Shown one piece after another: positions 21,556 to 31,244 of a stretch of 48,584 nucleotides of DNA. Position 1 is the stretch's first letter. Each line of letters begins with the position of its first letter. Below the pieces are notes generated by a model. It was not told the DNA's origin, made no database searches, and saw only the letters and a list, made by a program, of their open reading frames with translations. The position numbers were made by a program, and so were the translations under genes. Source of the DNA: Actinomycetes bacterium (GTDB lineage: Bacteria > Actinomycetota > Acidimicrobiia > Acidimicrobiales > Acidimicrobiaceae); the NCBI GenBank assembly GCA_021819205.1, contig JAKARV010000017.1, positions 1 through 48,584 on the forward strand, given 5' to 3'.

Positions 21556-22571
21556 CAGCCCACCCTTTCTGCGTAGAAGTCGCCAACCTTTTGAGTGTCG
21601 AGTCCGGATGGGGGGAGGACCATGATCGCCTTCTCCACCCGGGACGCCACCTCATCTTCACCAAGAAACCGCATCATCATCGCGGCAGAGCGGATCGCCG
21701 CGTACGGGTTTGCCTGACCCGTCCCAACCCGGTCGTGGGCGGCCCCATGGACCGGCTCGAACATGGATGGTGACGTCCTTGCCGGGTTCAAGTTTCCGGA
21801 TGCTGCGTAGCCGATTCCCTGGGTTACCGCCGCCGCAAGATCGGTGAGTATATCCCCGAAGAGATTGTCGGTAACGATTACGTCGTAGCGACCCGGCTCC
21901 TCGACTAGGTATATGCACGCGGCATCGACGTGGTTGTAAGCGGTGGCAACCATCGGGAACTCCTTGGCGACGCTGGCGAACGCCCGTGCCCATAGATCGC
22001 CCGCGTAAGTAAGGACGTTGGTCTTGTGCACCAGGGTCAGGTGTCTCCGCGGCCGGCCCGAGGCCACTTCGAAGGCGTACCTGATCGCCCGCTCCACGCC
22101 CATCCTGGTGTTGACCGAGCCCTGGGTGGCGACTTCGTGCGGGGTTCCCCGGCGCAGGAACCCGCCTTCGCCCGCGTAGGTGCCCTCGGTGTTCTCGCGG
22201 ATTACGACGAAGTCGGCCTCCTTGCCGGTGGTGGTGGAGCTGGAGTCAAGGGTTAGAAAGGGGCGTTCGTTGATGTACAGATCCAGATCAAAGCGGAGCT
22301 TTAGCAGCAACCCTCGCTCCAGTATGCCCGGCGGGACATCGGTTGAGCCGATGGCCGGCCCGATGGCACCGAGCAGGATGGCGTCGGATCCCCGTAGCCG
22401 AGCCAGCGTCTCCTCCTCGAGGATCTCGCCGGTGGCAAGGTAGTGCGCCGCTCCCAGGGAAAAGTTCTCGACCGTGAACTTGGCGCCGGCGGCCTCGATT
22501 ACCTTTAACGCCTCGGCTACCACCTCGGGACCGATTCCGTCGCCTCCGACGACCGCGATCTTATGCTGCAT
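21555..22571 (-). CDS. leuB: 3-isopropylmalate dehydrogenase
   Basis: LeuB oxidatively decarboxylates 3-isopropylmalate, and methylmalate on the citramalate route. GGDGIGPEVVAEALKV opens the protein. IRENTEGTYAGEGG, VHKTNVL and the catalytic metal-binding Asp region DNLFGDILTDLAA follow, then EPVHGAAHDRVGTGQANP. At 338 aa it belongs to the shorter actinobacterial group. ATG 22571 has GAGGAG about 10 nt upstream on the minus strand. It is the first gene of leuB-ilvE-cimA-unknown. The 259-bp gap to divergent greA must hold both promoters; I saw no leader peptide on the leuB side. Confidence 0.95.
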   Translation of the reverse strand: MQHKIAVVGGDGIGPEVVAEALKVIEAAGAKFTVENFSLGAAHYLATGEILEEETLARLRGSDAILLGAIGPAIGSTDVPPGILERGLLLKLRFDLDLYINERPFLTLDSSSTTTGKEADFVVIRENTEGTYAGEGGFLRRGTPHEVATQGSVNTRMGVERAIRYAFEVASGRPRRHLTLVHKTNVLTYAGDLWARAFASVAKEFPMVATAYNHVDAACIYLVEEPGRYDVIVTDNLFGDILTDLAAAVTQGIGYAASGNLNPARTSPSMFEPVHGAAHDRVGTGQANPYAAIRSAAMMMRFLGEDEVASRVEKAIMVLPPSGLDTQKVGDFYAERVG

Positions 22572-22817
22572 CTACCCCAGATCTCCTCAGAACTTACAGC
22601 TTATTCGTAAACCGGCGGAGCCTCAAGCGAGAACGCCCCACCGCGACCGCGGGATCGCCTGGCGATGAAATCTCCATGCGCCGGGCTCTTTGGGGTGACC
22701 GAAATCGAGCCAAGATACTCCCCGCCCTTGATACACTACCGCCTTAGCAGCCGTTGGTGAACTCCAGTGCCGGTTTTCCACGGGTTTCGGTACCTGCGCC
22801 CTGCCGATCTACCCGGC

Positions 22818-22823
22818 TAGATT
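22818..22823 (+). promoter_or_regulatory. Candidate -10 element for leaderless greA
   Basis: TAGATT matches TAnnnT and ends 7 nt before the GTG start of greA, with no SD between. The arrangement matches those found before gatC and the two leader peptides. No clear -35 is seen. Confidence 0.45.
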
Positions 22824-22830
22824 GTAGCTT

Positions 22831-23301
22831 GTGAGTGATGCGACCATTTCCAGGGCGACCTACGATGCGCTCTCCAGCGAGCTGGAGCAGCTGACCACGG
22901 TAGGCCGCATCGAGATCGCCAAGGCGATCGCCGAGGCAAGAGCGCTTGGGGATCTTCGCGAGAATGGCGACTACCACGCCGCTCGCGACGCGCAGGGCAA
23001 GATGGAGGCGCGGATACGCCAGATCGAGCACATCCTTGCGAACGCCACCATCGTCGAGGAGACCGCCGGGCCCGTAGAGGTGGTCTCGGCCGGAACCTAC
23101 GTCTCCCTCCGCTACGACGGGGATGACGAGGCGACCGATTACTTCGTCGGTTCGATCGAGGAGCGGCATCGGGGCGTCGAGGTGGTCTCGCCGACTTCTC
23201 CGCTCGGGCAGGCGCTGATCGGTGCGCGCGAAGGCGAGTGGGTAGAGTACACCGCACCGGGCGGGATGCTTCGGGTAGAGGTGGTCCGGCTCGGCCGTTA
23301 G
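22831..23301 (+). CDS. greA: Transcription elongation factor GreA
   Basis: GreA rescues backtracked RNA polymerase by promoting cleavage of the nascent RNA. The N-terminal coiled coil carries LGDLRENGDYHAARDAQGKMEARI, whose acidic tip (D and E) is the functional part. The C-terminal FKBP-like domain ends in TSPLGQALIGAREGEWVEYTAPGG. At 156 aa it is normal length. The GTG start lies directly after a candidate -10, suggesting a leaderless mRNA. leuC begins 36 bp downstream, so greA and leuCD may share a transcript. Confidence 0.95.
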   Translation: MSDATISRATYDALSSELEQLTTVGRIEIAKAIAEARALGDLRENGDYHAARDAQGKMEARIRQIEHILANATIVEETAGPVEVVSAGTYVSLRYDGDDEATDYFVGSIEERHRGVEVVSPTSPLGQALIGAREGEWVEYTAPGGMLRVEVVRLGR

Positions 23302-23337
23302 GCCGATTCGAAAAGCGGTTGTTTGCTAGGAGGGAAG

Positions 23338-24738
23338 TTGGGGAAGACTTTGGCCGAGAAGGTTTGGGACGCTCACGTCGTTGTGAAGGGCGACGGCGGC
23401 GAACCGGATCTTCTTTATATCGATATGCACCTGATTCACGAGGTTACTTCTCCGCAAGCCTTCGATGGATTGCGGCTGGCGAACCGCCGGGTGAGGCGAC
23501 CGGATCTGAGCGTGGCTACCGCCGATCACAACGTGCCAACCACCGATATCGACAGGCCGGTAGCGGACCCGATCTCGGCCAAGCAGCTCGAGGTTCTCGC
23601 CACCAACTGCGAGGAGTTCGGGATCGAGTACTTTCCCATGGGTTCGGCGAAGCAGGGAATCGTGCACGTAATCGGACCGGAGCTGGGGTACTCGCTCCCG
23701 GGCATGACTATCGTCTGTGGCGACTCGCACACCGCCACCCACGGAGCCTTTGGAGCTCTGGCGTTTGGAATCGGGACCTCGGAGGTCGAGCACGTCCTCT
23801 CCACCCAGACCCTACCGCAGGTTCGGCCCAAGAGCATGGCGGTGGACGTAGAGGGCGAGTTGCCTCCGGGAGTGACCGCAAAAGACCTCATCCTTGCCGT
23901 CATCGGACAGATCGGAACCGGCGGGGGCATCGGTTACGTCATCGAGTACCGGGGCGCGGCGATCTCCAAGCTTTCCATGGAGGCGCGAATGACCGTGTGC
24001 AACATGAGCATCGAAGCTGGCGCCCGTGCCGGCATGATCGCTCCCGACGAGGTGACCTTCGACTATGTGGCGGGTCGGGAGCACGCCCCCCAAGGGGAAC
24101 TTTTCGACGAGGCGGTTGCCTACTGGAAGACGCTGGCGTCGGATGCGGATGCAGTCTTTGACGAAGTGGTCGTCATCGACGCTTCCAAGCTGGTTCCCCA
24201 GGTCACATGGGGCACCAACCCTGGGCAAGTGGTAGGGATCGACGGTTCCGTTCCCGATCCCGAGTCGTTTGCCGCCGGCGCAGAGCGGGATGCGGCCGCC
24301 AGGGCCCTCGGCTATATGGGCCTTGCCGCCGGACAGAAGATCCGGGATATCGCCGTGGACGCGGTCTTTATCGGCTCTTGTACCAATTCGAGGATAGAGG
24401 ACCTGCGCACCGTCGCCCAGGTGGTGAAGGGGCGCAAGGTCGCCGGCGGCGTCAGGGCGCTGGTAGTGCCCGGTTCTCGCAAGGTTCGCGAGCAGGCAGA
24501 GGCTGAGGGCCTGGATCGAATCCTGGTAGAGGCTGGTTTCGAGTGGCGCGAACCCGGATGCTCAATGTGCTTGGGGATGAACCCGGACACGCTTCGGCCA
24601 AAGGAGCGTGCCGCTTCGACATCGAACCGCAACTTCGAGGGCAGGCAGGGGCGTGGCGGGCGCACCCATCTGGTGTCGCCGCCGGTCGCGGCTGCAAGCG
24701 CGCTTCTCGGACACTTTGCCAGCCCCAACGATCTGTAG
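23338..24738 (+). CDS. leuC: 3-isopropylmalate dehydratase large subunit
   Basis: LeuC carries the [4Fe-4S] cluster of isopropylmalate isomerase, which also works on citramalate in the cimA route. The Cys ligands are in [13 protein letters not shown] and [18 protein letters not shown]-like ADHNVPTTD and [14 protein letters not shown] are also typical. I chose TTG 23338 because it gives the family start [15 protein letters not shown] and follows AGGAGGG; TTG 23323 would add five residues. The product is about 466 aa. leuD follows after 13 bp. Confidence 0.95.
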   Translation: MGKTLAEKVWDAHVVVKGDGGEPDLLYIDMHLIHEVTSPQAFDGLRLANRRVRRPDLSVATADHNVPTTDIDRPVADPISAKQLEVLATNCEEFGIEYFPMGSAKQGIVHVIGPELGYSLPGMTIVCGDSHTATHGAFGALAFGIGTSEVEHVLSTQTLPQVRPKSMAVDVEGELPPGVTAKDLILAVIGQIGTGGGIGYVIEYRGAAISKLSMEARMTVCNMSIEAGARAGMIAPDEVTFDYVAGREHAPQGELFDEAVAYWKTLASDADAVFDEVVVIDASKLVPQVTWGTNPGQVVGIDGSVPDPESFAAGAERDAAARALGYMGLAAGQKIRDIAVDAVFIGSCTNSRIEDLRTVAQVVKGRKVAGGVRALVVPGSRKVREQAEAEGLDRILVEAGFEWREPGCSMCLGMNPDTLRPKERAASTSNRNFEGRQGRGGRTHLVSPPVAAASALLGHFASPNDL

Positions 24739-24751
24739 AGGAGGACGCAGG

Positions 24752-25348
24752 TTGCAACAGATGAGCGAGTACCGGGGGAGGGGCGTTCCGCTACGAGTTA
24801 GCGATGTCGATACCGACCAGATCATCCCGAGCGAGTGGCTCAAGCGGGTGGAACGTGCGGGATTTGGAAAGGGACTCTTCTCCGAGTGGCGGGACAACCC
24901 GGAGTTCGTCCTCAACGACCACCGCTTCTCCGGCGGTTCGATTCTGATCGCGCTCGAGAACTTTGGGGTGGGGTCGTCGCGGGAGCACGCCGTCTGGGCC
25001 CTTACCGACTGGGGATTCCGAGTGGTGATCTCGCCGCGCTTTGGCGACATCTTCCGGAACAACGCCACCAAGAATGGGCTGCTTCCCGTGGTCCTTGAGC
25101 GAGACGAGGTCGATCGGTTGCTCGCAGCGGTCGACGAGGACCCGGACACGGAAATTCTTGTCGACGTGGTGCACGGCACCGTTACGGTGCCGACGCTGGA
25201 CACGGTCTTTTGCTTCGATCTTCCGGAGGGGGTTCGGGGCCGCTTTGTAGGAGGGCTTGACGATATCGACCTGACCCTGGCAAAGATGGACGCGATCGTC
25301 GTCTTCGAAGAGCGCCGTCCTTCCTGGTTGCCACGGGCATCCGTCTAA
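24752..25348 (+). CDS. leuD: 3-isopropylmalate dehydratase small subunit
   Basis: LeuD is the swivelling domain that completes the isomerase active site. VSDVDTDQIIPSEWLK, GSILIALENFGVGSSREHAVWAL (the substrate-binding loop, split here around NFGVGSSREHA) and VISPRFGDIFRNNATKNGLLP are diagnostic. TTG 24752 lies 7 nt after GAGGAGG; ATG 24761, three codons later, is the alternative and gives 195 aa. Two bases after its stop a decayed insertion sequence begins, which separates leuD from the likely operon terminator at 27191. Confidence 0.95.
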   Translation: MQQMSEYRGRGVPLRVSDVDTDQIIPSEWLKRVERAGFGKGLFSEWRDNPEFVLNDHRFSGGSILIALENFGVGSSREHAVWALTDWGFRVVISPRFGDIFRNNATKNGLLPVVLERDEVDRLLAAVDEDPDTEILVDVVHGTVTVPTLDTVFCFDLPEGVRGRFVGGLDDIDLTLAKMDAIVVFEERRPSWLPRASV

Positions 25349-25349
25349 A

Positions 25350-25374
25350 CGGAAGTTACGTCCGCTAATCAGGC
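25350..25374 (+). repeat. Left terminal inverted repeat of the insertion sequence
   Basis: CGGAAGTTACGTC followed by CGCTAATCAGGC. The first 13 bases are the exact reverse complement of 27161-27173, and 8 of the next 12 also match the right end. Confidence 0.8.
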
Positions 25375-25448
25375 TCCGTCAGCTGAACTTCCTGTTCAAG
25401 TATGGAAAGCGGTCACATGCGACAGCAGGAATGTAGCCGCGAGTACAG

Positions 25449-27090
25449 TTGACAGATAGCTGCGACCGGGAGTACACGACCACGCTGGTACGCCAGAGCT
25501 GCCGGGAGGCGGGCAAGGTACGTCACCGAACCCTTGCCAATCTCTCGCACTTGCCCGAAGAGACCATCGAGCTGGCGAGGGAGGGGTTGGTGACGACGCG
25601 CTCGCTGCCCCACGGGGATGTCGCTGCGGCGTGGGGGGCTTGCCGAAAAGCTCGGCTTCAAGCAGCTGCTCGGGCCGGCGTGCCGCGAGCGCGACCTGGC
25701 ACTCGCGCTCATCTGCTCCCAGGTAGTCGAGCCCTCCCCCAAGGTGGCCTATACGACGTGGTGGGAGGGCCGCACCCTCGGGGTAGACCTTGACGTAGCA
25801 GGTGTCACAAGCGACGAGGTCTACCAGGCGATGGACTGGCTGATCTCGAGGAAAGCGGAGATCGAAGAAGCTCCCGTCGCAAGGCACCTGAACCACGAGG
25901 GTGCGCTTCTTTGCTACGACCTCTCGGGTAGAGGGGAGCCACAACGAGCTGGCGGCCTTTGGCCACTCGCGCGACGGAAAGCGGGGCGAGCGCCAGATAG
26001 AGTACGGCGTCATAGCGACGGTACAGGGGGCTCCCGCTCGCCATCGAGGTCTTTGCCGGCAACACCGCAGACCCAAGAGCTTCGCAAAGATCGTCGATGC
26101 CGCAAAGACCCGCTTCAATCTCGATCGGGTCTGCTTCGTGGGGGATCGCGGCATGATAACCTCGGCACGGGTCGCAGCGCTTCGGGCGGCGGGTGGCATG
26201 CACTGGGTCACCGCTCTCAGGGCACCCGAGATCAAGGCGCTCGTCTCTTCTTCGGCGATCCAGCTGACGCTCTTTGATGAGATGAACCTGGCCGAGATCG
26301 CCCATCCCGACTACCCAGGTGAGTGGCTCGTGGTGTGCCGGAATCCCTTCTTGGCCAAAGAGCGCGCCCGCAAGCGCGACGCGCTGCTTGAAGCCACCGA
26401 GGCTGACCGCGCGGAGGTGAAGGCTCAGGTGGACTCCAAGAGGCTGCGCGACCCTGGCAAGATCGGGCTCCGGGCTGGACGCGTCGTGAACCGCCACAAG
26501 GTGGCGAAGCACTTCTCCCTGGAGATCGCCGAGGGGTGCTTTGGCTTTGTGCACAAAGAGGAGGAGATCGCCAAAGAAGCCGCCCTGGATGGGGTCTACG
26601 TGATCCGCACGTCGCTACCCGAAGGCCAACAGCGGAAGCGGTGGTGCGGACCTACAAGTCGCTCTCTTCCATCGAGCGCAACTTCAGATCCGCAAAGACC
26701 GTCGATGTCGAGATCCGCCCGATCCGTCACCGCCTGGCCGACCGGGTGCGAACTCACGCGTTCATCTGCATGCTCGGGGCGCATCTCACCTGGCACCTGC
26801 GCCGGGCCTGGGCCCCGCTCACCTTCACCGACGAAGAGCCGCCAGAGCGGGCCGATCCCGTTGCCCCGGCCACCCGTTCAGCTTCCGCATCGTCCAAGGC
26901 CGCCAGGCGAGCCCAGCCCGACGGCACCGTGCTCCGGCCCTTCCAGGGCCTGCTCGGCCACCTCGCCACCCTGATGCGCAACACCAACAAGGTGGCGAAC
27001 GCCGCCTTCACCTTCGATCAGCTCACCGAGCCCACGTCCGCCCAGGCCAAGGCCTTCGAACTGCTCGGGATCCCGATTCCCTGCGACTGA
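25449..27090 (+). pseudogene. Transposase, IS1634/IS4-type, multiply frameshifted
   Basis: Recognisable transposase segments are spread over all three frames. An N-terminal piece from TTG 25449 includes LANLSHLPEETIELAREGL. Next comes CRERDLALALICSQVVEP and KAEIEEAPVARHL with the first catalytic Asp in LLCYDLS. Then come SHNELAAFGHSRDGKRGE, PLAIEVFAGNTADPR, and FNLDRVCFVGDRGMIT with the second Asp. Finally VVRTYKSLSSIERNFRSAKT carries the Glu region and runs to the stop at 27090. At least five frame changes are needed to join these, so it cannot give an active enzyme in one piece. The intact spacing of motifs suggests small indels rather than large deletions. Confidence 0.85.
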
Positions 27091-27148
27091 CGTAGCCACG
27101 ACGACTCCCAACCGTGACCGCATTTCTTGCTGGTCGCAAGTGGTATGT

Positions 27149-27173
27149 GCCTGGCTGGCAGACGTAACTTCCG
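27149..27173 (-). repeat. Right terminal inverted repeat of the insertion sequence
   Basis: Read on the minus strand it is CGGAAGTTACGTC then TGCCAGCCAGGC, pairing with 25350-25374. Confidence 0.8.
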
Positions 27174-27190
27174 TCCATGGGAGCTGTGGG

Positions 27191-27230
27191 GCCAACCGTC
27201 CCGGCGAAGTCGCGGAGACGGTTGGCTTTT
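27191..27230 (+). terminator. Intrinsic terminator, probably originally of leuCD
   Basis: GCCAACCGTC (27191-27200) pairs perfectly with GACGGTTGGC (27217-27226), followed by TTTT. It points in the plus direction and lies just outside the right end of the insertion sequence, so it probably terminated the leuCD transcript before the element inserted. It also lies next to the end of convergent serC. Confidence 0.75.
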
Positions 27231-27232
27231 GA

Positions 27233-28345
27233 CTAGAGTCGCTCGACCACGTAGTCGATGCAGGTGGTTAGGGCTTCTATGTCGGAGGGATCGATCGCCG
27301 GAAACAGAGCGATCCGAAGCTGATTCCGGCCAAGCTTTCGATACGGCTCGGTATCGACGATACCGTTGGATCGAAGCGTCTTTGCCACCTGGGCGGCGTC
27401 CACTGACTCGTCGAAGTCGATGGTGGCGACCGCCTGGGAGCGGATCTTGGGGTCGGTGACGTAAGGAGCGGCAAAGGCCGAGCGCTCCGCCCAACCGTAG
27501 ATGGTGGCGGCTGACGTCGCGCAGCGTTTCGCGGCGAACTCCAGCCCTCCGTGCAACTCCATCCAGGCGAGGGTCTCATTCATCAGGAAAAGGGTCGCCA
27601 ACGCTGGGGTGTTGTAGGTCTGGTTCTCCCGCGAGTTCTGGACTGCGATCGAAAGGTCCAGGGAAGAGGGCAGGTACCGTCCCGACGCCTTGATCTCCTC
27701 GACTCGGGCGATCGCGGCGGGAGAGAAGAGGCCGAACCAGATGCCGCCGTCGGAGGCGAATGCTTTTTGCGGCGAGAAGTAGTAGACGTCAAAGACCGAC
27801 GGGTCGACGAGGACGGTTCCAGCGGCAGAAGTGGCGTCCACCGCGACCAGCGCATTGCCCGCGGGCCGCGAGAGGGGTGCCATCACGCCGGTGGAGGTCT
27901 CGTTGTGGGTGAAGGCGTAGAGGTCTACGCTCGGGTCCTCGACGACCTCGGGGCAGGAGCCGTAGTCGGCCTTGACTTCGACCACGCCACCCAGGTGGGG
28001 AGCATTCTTAACGGCCGTGGCAAATTTGGAAGAGAACTCCCCGAAGACCAGGTGTTCGCTCTTTGTACGGATTAGCGAGAAGGCAGCCGCATCCCAGAAG
28101 AGCGTGGCCCCGCCGTTGCTGAGCAGGACCTCGTAGCCGTCGGGCAGGCCGAAGAGATCCTTCAGGCGACTCCTTACGGCACCCACTAGGTTCTTCACCG
28201 CTGGCCGGCGATGGGACGTCCCCATGATGGAGGTGGAGGAGTCCGCCAGCGCCGCAAGCGTGGTCACAGGTACTTTGGAAGGCCCAGAGCCGAACCGTCC
28301 GTCGGAGGGAAGCAGGTCTTCGGGTATTGTTAAGTGGTCGTTCAT
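27233..28345 (-). CDS. serC: Phosphoserine aminotransferase
   Basis: SerC converts 3-phosphohydroxypyruvate to phosphoserine. The sequence is the actinobacterial type: RFGSGPSKV, STSIMGTSHRRPAVKNLVG, HNETSTGV, DATSAAG and the PLP lysine in FSPQKAFASDGG. The start at ATG 28345 (370 aa) is preceded by GGAGGT 9 nt upstream on the minus strand; the frame is open ten codons further. The start lies only 43 bp from the start of the divergent aspC-like gene, so the two share a very compact promoter region. Confidence 0.94.
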   Translation of the reverse strand: MNDHLTIPEDLLPSDGRFGSGPSKVPVTTLAALADSSTSIMGTSHRRPAVKNLVGAVRSRLKDLFGLPDGYEVLLSNGGATLFWDAAAFSLIRTKSEHLVFGEFSSKFATAVKNAPHLGGVVEVKADYGSCPEVVEDPSVDLYAFTHNETSTGVMAPLSRPAGNALVAVDATSAAGTVLVDPSVFDVYYFSPQKAFASDGGIWFGLFSPAAIARVEEIKASGRYLPSSLDLSIAVQNSRENQTYNTPALATLFLMNETLAWMELHGGLEFAAKRCATSAATIYGWAERSAFAAPYVTDPKIRSQAVATIDFDESVDAAQVAKTLRSNGIVDTEPYRKLGRNQLRIALFPAIDPSDIEALTTCIDYVVERL

Positions 28346-28388
28346 AGTCGTGGTACCTCCATCTGAACCAATCAAGGCGGTGTTTCAA

Positions 28389-29612
28389 GTGTCACAGAAA
28401 CGACTTGCTACTCGCATAGAACAGGCTGCCGAATCGGCGACTCTGGCAATCGACGCAACCGCAAAGTCGATGATAGCCGAGGGCATCGACGTAGTGAGCT
28501 TTGCGGCCGGCGAGCCGGACTTCCCGACCCCGGACTTTATCGTGGACGCGGCCGTTGAGGCGGTTCGCGATCCGAGGAATCACCGGTACACAGCGGCCGG
28601 GGGGCTGCCCGAACTCCGATCCGCGGTGGCTCAGGTGACCAAGCGGGATGCCGGTCTCGAAGTCTCGGACGGCCAGGTGGTGGTGACCAACGGTGGCAAG
28701 CACGCGATCTACGAAGCGCTGATGACGCTGTTGGACGAGGGCGATGAGGTGTTGATTCCGGCCCCTTACTGGGTGAGCTATCCGGAGGTGGTCAAGCTTG
28801 CCGGCGGCGTGCCGGTGGCGATTCCGACCGATCTTTCCAGCGGCTTCAAGATCACTCCGGAGGATGTGGAGAGGTACTGCACCGAACGAACCAAGCTGTT
28901 CATCCACGTCTCCCCTTCCAACCCGACTGGGGCCACCTATACCCGCGAGGAGAGCGAGGCACTTGCCGCTACCCTCGACCGGCTTGGGCTTTTTGTAATG
29001 AGCGACGAGATCTACCAGCACCTTACCTACTCGGCTGCGGGGCCCGGGGAGCGGGCGACTTCGCTCGCGGAGGTGGCTCCGCCTTCCCTTATCGAGCGGC
29101 TGGTTCTGGTGAACGGAGTCTCCAAAACCTTCTCGATGACCGGCTGGAGGCTCGGATGGTCGGTAGCTCCGCTCGACGTCGCCAAGGGCATGGTAAAGCT
29201 CCAGTCCCAGCTCAGCTCTAACGTGGCCAACGTCTCGCAACGTGCCGCTTTGGCTGCAGTCCGCGCCGACTTGGGGGCCACTGCGTACATGCGGGAGGCC
29301 TTTGCCAGGCGCCGGAGCGCGATCGTCTCTGGTTTGGCTGGAGTCCCCGGCTTTGAGGTGGCGTGGCCCGAAGGGGCGTTCTACGCCTTTCCGTCGGTCG
29401 CGGGGGTGATCGGTCGCCGGTACCAAGGAACTCTGGTCGGCTCGAGCATGGATCTTGCCGAGCTCCTCCTTGCCGAAGCCCGGGTCGCCGTAGTTCCTGG
29501 GGAGGCGTTTGATGCTCCGGGATATCTGCGGCTCTCCTACGCGCTGGGTGACCAGCGGATTGTTGAGGGAATTAGTCGTATTTCCGACTTCGTCGCTAAA
29601 CTGGAGTCCTAG
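28389..29612 (+). CDS. aspC: Class I aminotransferase, probable aspartate aminotransferase
   Basis: This is a fold-type I PLP enzyme of subgroup I-gamma or the Thermus-like AspC type. Evidence is AAGEPDFPTPDFIV, YTAAGGLPELR, SPSNPTGATYTREE, DEIYQHLTY, the PLP lysine in NGVSKTFSMTGWRLGW, and the C-terminal RLSYALG with the carboxylate-binding Arg. GTG 28389 has AAGGCGG 8 nt upstream and gives 407 aa. Substrate range cannot be fixed from sequence; aspartate/2-oxoglutarate is likely, with aromatic or prephenate activity possible. serA follows after 45-51 bp on the same strand. Confidence 0.85.
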   Translation: MSQKRLATRIEQAAESATLAIDATAKSMIAEGIDVVSFAAGEPDFPTPDFIVDAAVEAVRDPRNHRYTAAGGLPELRSAVAQVTKRDAGLEVSDGQVVVTNGGKHAIYEALMTLLDEGDEVLIPAPYWVSYPEVVKLAGGVPVAIPTDLSSGFKITPEDVERYCTERTKLFIHVSPSNPTGATYTREESEALAATLDRLGLFVMSDEIYQHLTYSAAGPGERATSLAEVAPPSLIERLVLVNGVSKTFSMTGWRLGWSVAPLDVAKGMVKLQSQLSSNVANVSQRAALAAVRADLGATAYMREAFARRRSAIVSGLAGVPGFEVAWPEGAFYAFPSVAGVIGRRYQGTLVGSSMDLAELLLAEARVAVVPGEAFDAPGYLRLSYALGDQRIVEGISRISDFVAKLES

Positions 29613-29663
29613 CAGCAACGGCCGGAGGGCCATGCTGGCCGCTCCGAGCAGATTGAGGTGAAG

Positions 29664-31244
29664 ATGGCGACGATCCTGGTAACCGAAGAGATAGCCGATC
29701 GCGGGCTGGAGATTCTCCGGAGCGCGGGCCACGAGGTCAGGGTTTCCCTGGGGCTGTCCCCGGAGGAGTTGATTGCGGCGGTCTTCGACGCCCACGCCCT
29801 GATCATCCGATCGGCTACCAAGGTCACCAAGGAAGTGATCCAGGCCGCTCCGAGCTTGATCGTGGTAGGGCGTGCCGGAATCGGGCTCGACAACGTCGAT
29901 GTGGAGGCGGCCACCGCGCAAGGAGTGATGGTGGTCAATGCTCCGCAGTCGAATATCATCTCTGCGGCCGAGCACACCATGGGCCTGATCTTGGCCCTGG
30001 CCCGACACCTTCCGCAGGCGCATGCCTCGTTGACCGGTGGCAAGTGGGCGCGATCGAAGTTTGAGGGTATGGAGCTATACGGCAAGGTGCTCGGCATCGT
30101 CGGTTTGGGGCGCATCGGTGCCCTTGTGGCGCAGCGGGCTCTCGCATTTGGCATGAAGCTGATCGCCTACGACCCGTACATCTCCCAGGAGAGGGCGCGG
30201 AAGATGGGGGTTACTCTGGTGTCGCTCGATGAACTCGTGGCGACGGCCGACGTAGTCACCATCCACCTTCCGAAGTCAAAAGAGACGATGGGACTTATCA
30301 GCCGGGAGGTGCTGGCCAAGGTCAAGCCGGGGATCCGCTTCGTCAACGCCGCGCGCGGAGGTATCATCGACGAAGAGGCGCTCTACGAGGCGATCTCCGA
30401 TGGCAGGGTCGCGGGTTGTGCCCTCGACGTCTTCGCCACCGAGCCTCCCAAGGATTCGCCGCTGCTCAACCTGCCCAACGTCGTCCTGACTCCGCATCTG
30501 GGCGCGAGCACCGAAGAGGCACAGAACAAGGCCGGAGTCACCATCGCCGAGCAGGTCCAACTGGCGCTTGCGAACGAGTTCGTCCCCTTTGCGGTGAACG
30601 TTGACGCGAGCGAGGCCTCTCCCGAAGTCAAGCCCTACCTTCCACTCGCCGAAGCGCTCGGCCGTTTCCACTCTTCGCTGGTTGGCGGGCTGCCTTCTGA
30701 ACTCGAGATTGAGTACCAGGGAGAGCTTGCCGGCGAGGATACTCGCCTGCTCACGCTCTCGATCTTGAAGGGGATCTTTTCGGTTGGCCTTAACGAGCCG
30801 GTCTCCTACGTGAACGCTCCGGCGCTCGCTGCCGAGCGGGGACTTGAGGTTCGCGAGGCCAGCTCGGCACACGCCCAGAACTACCAGAATCTGGTGGTGC
30901 TCCGGTCGCCGGAGCACGTCGTCGGCGGAACCCTCGCCGGAGCGAAGGGGCATGATCCACGTATCGTCCTCGTGGATAGCCACTGGATCGAGCTGCCCCC
31001 GGCGAAGTCGATGCTGGCGGTTCGCAACCTGGACCGCCCAGGGATGATCGGCTTGGTCGGAAACGCCCTTGGCGAGGCCGGACTCTCGATCTCGTCGATG
31101 GCGGTGTCGCCCAAGGTGGACGACGGTAGCGCTCTCATGCTGCTCACGGTCTCGGCGCCGATCCCGGATTCGGTGCTTGGGGCGATATCGGCTGCTGAAG
31201 GTATTATCTACGCCAAAGCGGTTGGCTGCGGGCAGATCGACTGA
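29664..31244 (+). CDS. serA: D-3-phosphoglycerate dehydrogenase, long form
   Basis: SerA catalyses the first committed step of serine synthesis. The substrate and NAD domains show VVGRAGIGLDNVDV, GLGRIGALVAQRA, NAARGGIIDEEALY and the catalytic His in TPHLGASTEEAQ. An intervening domain (about 315-450) and a C-terminal ACT domain (about 455-526, VRNLDRPGMIGLVGNAL) make it the mycobacterial-type long form, usually inhibited by serine. ATG 29664 lies 5 nt after GAGG; a GTG two codons earlier is possible. The -35 of the leuA leader promoter lies inside its last codons. Confidence 0.96.
   Translation: MATILVTEEIADRGLEILRSAGHEVRVSLGLSPEELIAAVFDAHALIIRSATKVTKEVIQAAPSLIVVGRAGIGLDNVDVEAATAQGVMVVNAPQSNIISAAEHTMGLILALARHLPQAHASLTGGKWARSKFEGMELYGKVLGIVGLGRIGALVAQRALAFGMKLIAYDPYISQERARKMGVTLVSLDELVATADVVTIHLPKSKETMGLISREVLAKVKPGIRFVNAARGGIIDEEALYEAISDGRVAGCALDVFATEPPKDSPLLNLPNVVLTPHLGASTEEAQNKAGVTIAEQVQLALANEFVPFAVNVDASEASPEVKPYLPLAEALGRFHSSLVGGLPSELEIEYQGELAGEDTRLLTLSILKGIFSVGLNEPVSYVNAPALAAERGLEVREASSAHAQNYQNLVVLRSPEHVVGGTLAGAKGHDPRIVLVDSHWIELPPAKSMLAVRNLDRPGMIGLVGNALGEAGLSISSMAVSPKVDDGSALMLLTVSAPIPDSVLGAISAAEGIIYAKAVGCGQID

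Larger units (their letters stand above)
25350..27173. mobile_element. Decayed insertion sequence, IS1634/IS4-type, about 1.8 kb
   Basis: The element is bounded by 25-bp inverted repeats with 21 matches, and holds one broken transposase on the plus strand. The outer 13 bases of the repeats are identical. Size, DDE-type motifs and organisation fit the IS1634 group, which I infer from translated motifs only. No target-site duplication is evident: the six bases outside each end (TCTAAA and TCCATG) differ, so an old insertion or flank decay is likely. It sits 2 bp after the leuD stop. Confidence 0.8.

Noticed and set aside
25344-27179. Target-site duplication flanking the insertion sequence
   Set aside because: The bases outside the two inverted repeats (TCTAAA and TCCATG) do not match.
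28392-30023. 543-aa open frame antisense to aspC-like and serA
   Set aside because: The opposite strand has two unmistakable enzymes. The antisense translation is low in hydrophobic order, rich in R/G/P and H, and shows no domain. Long antisense frames are common in GC-rich DNA.
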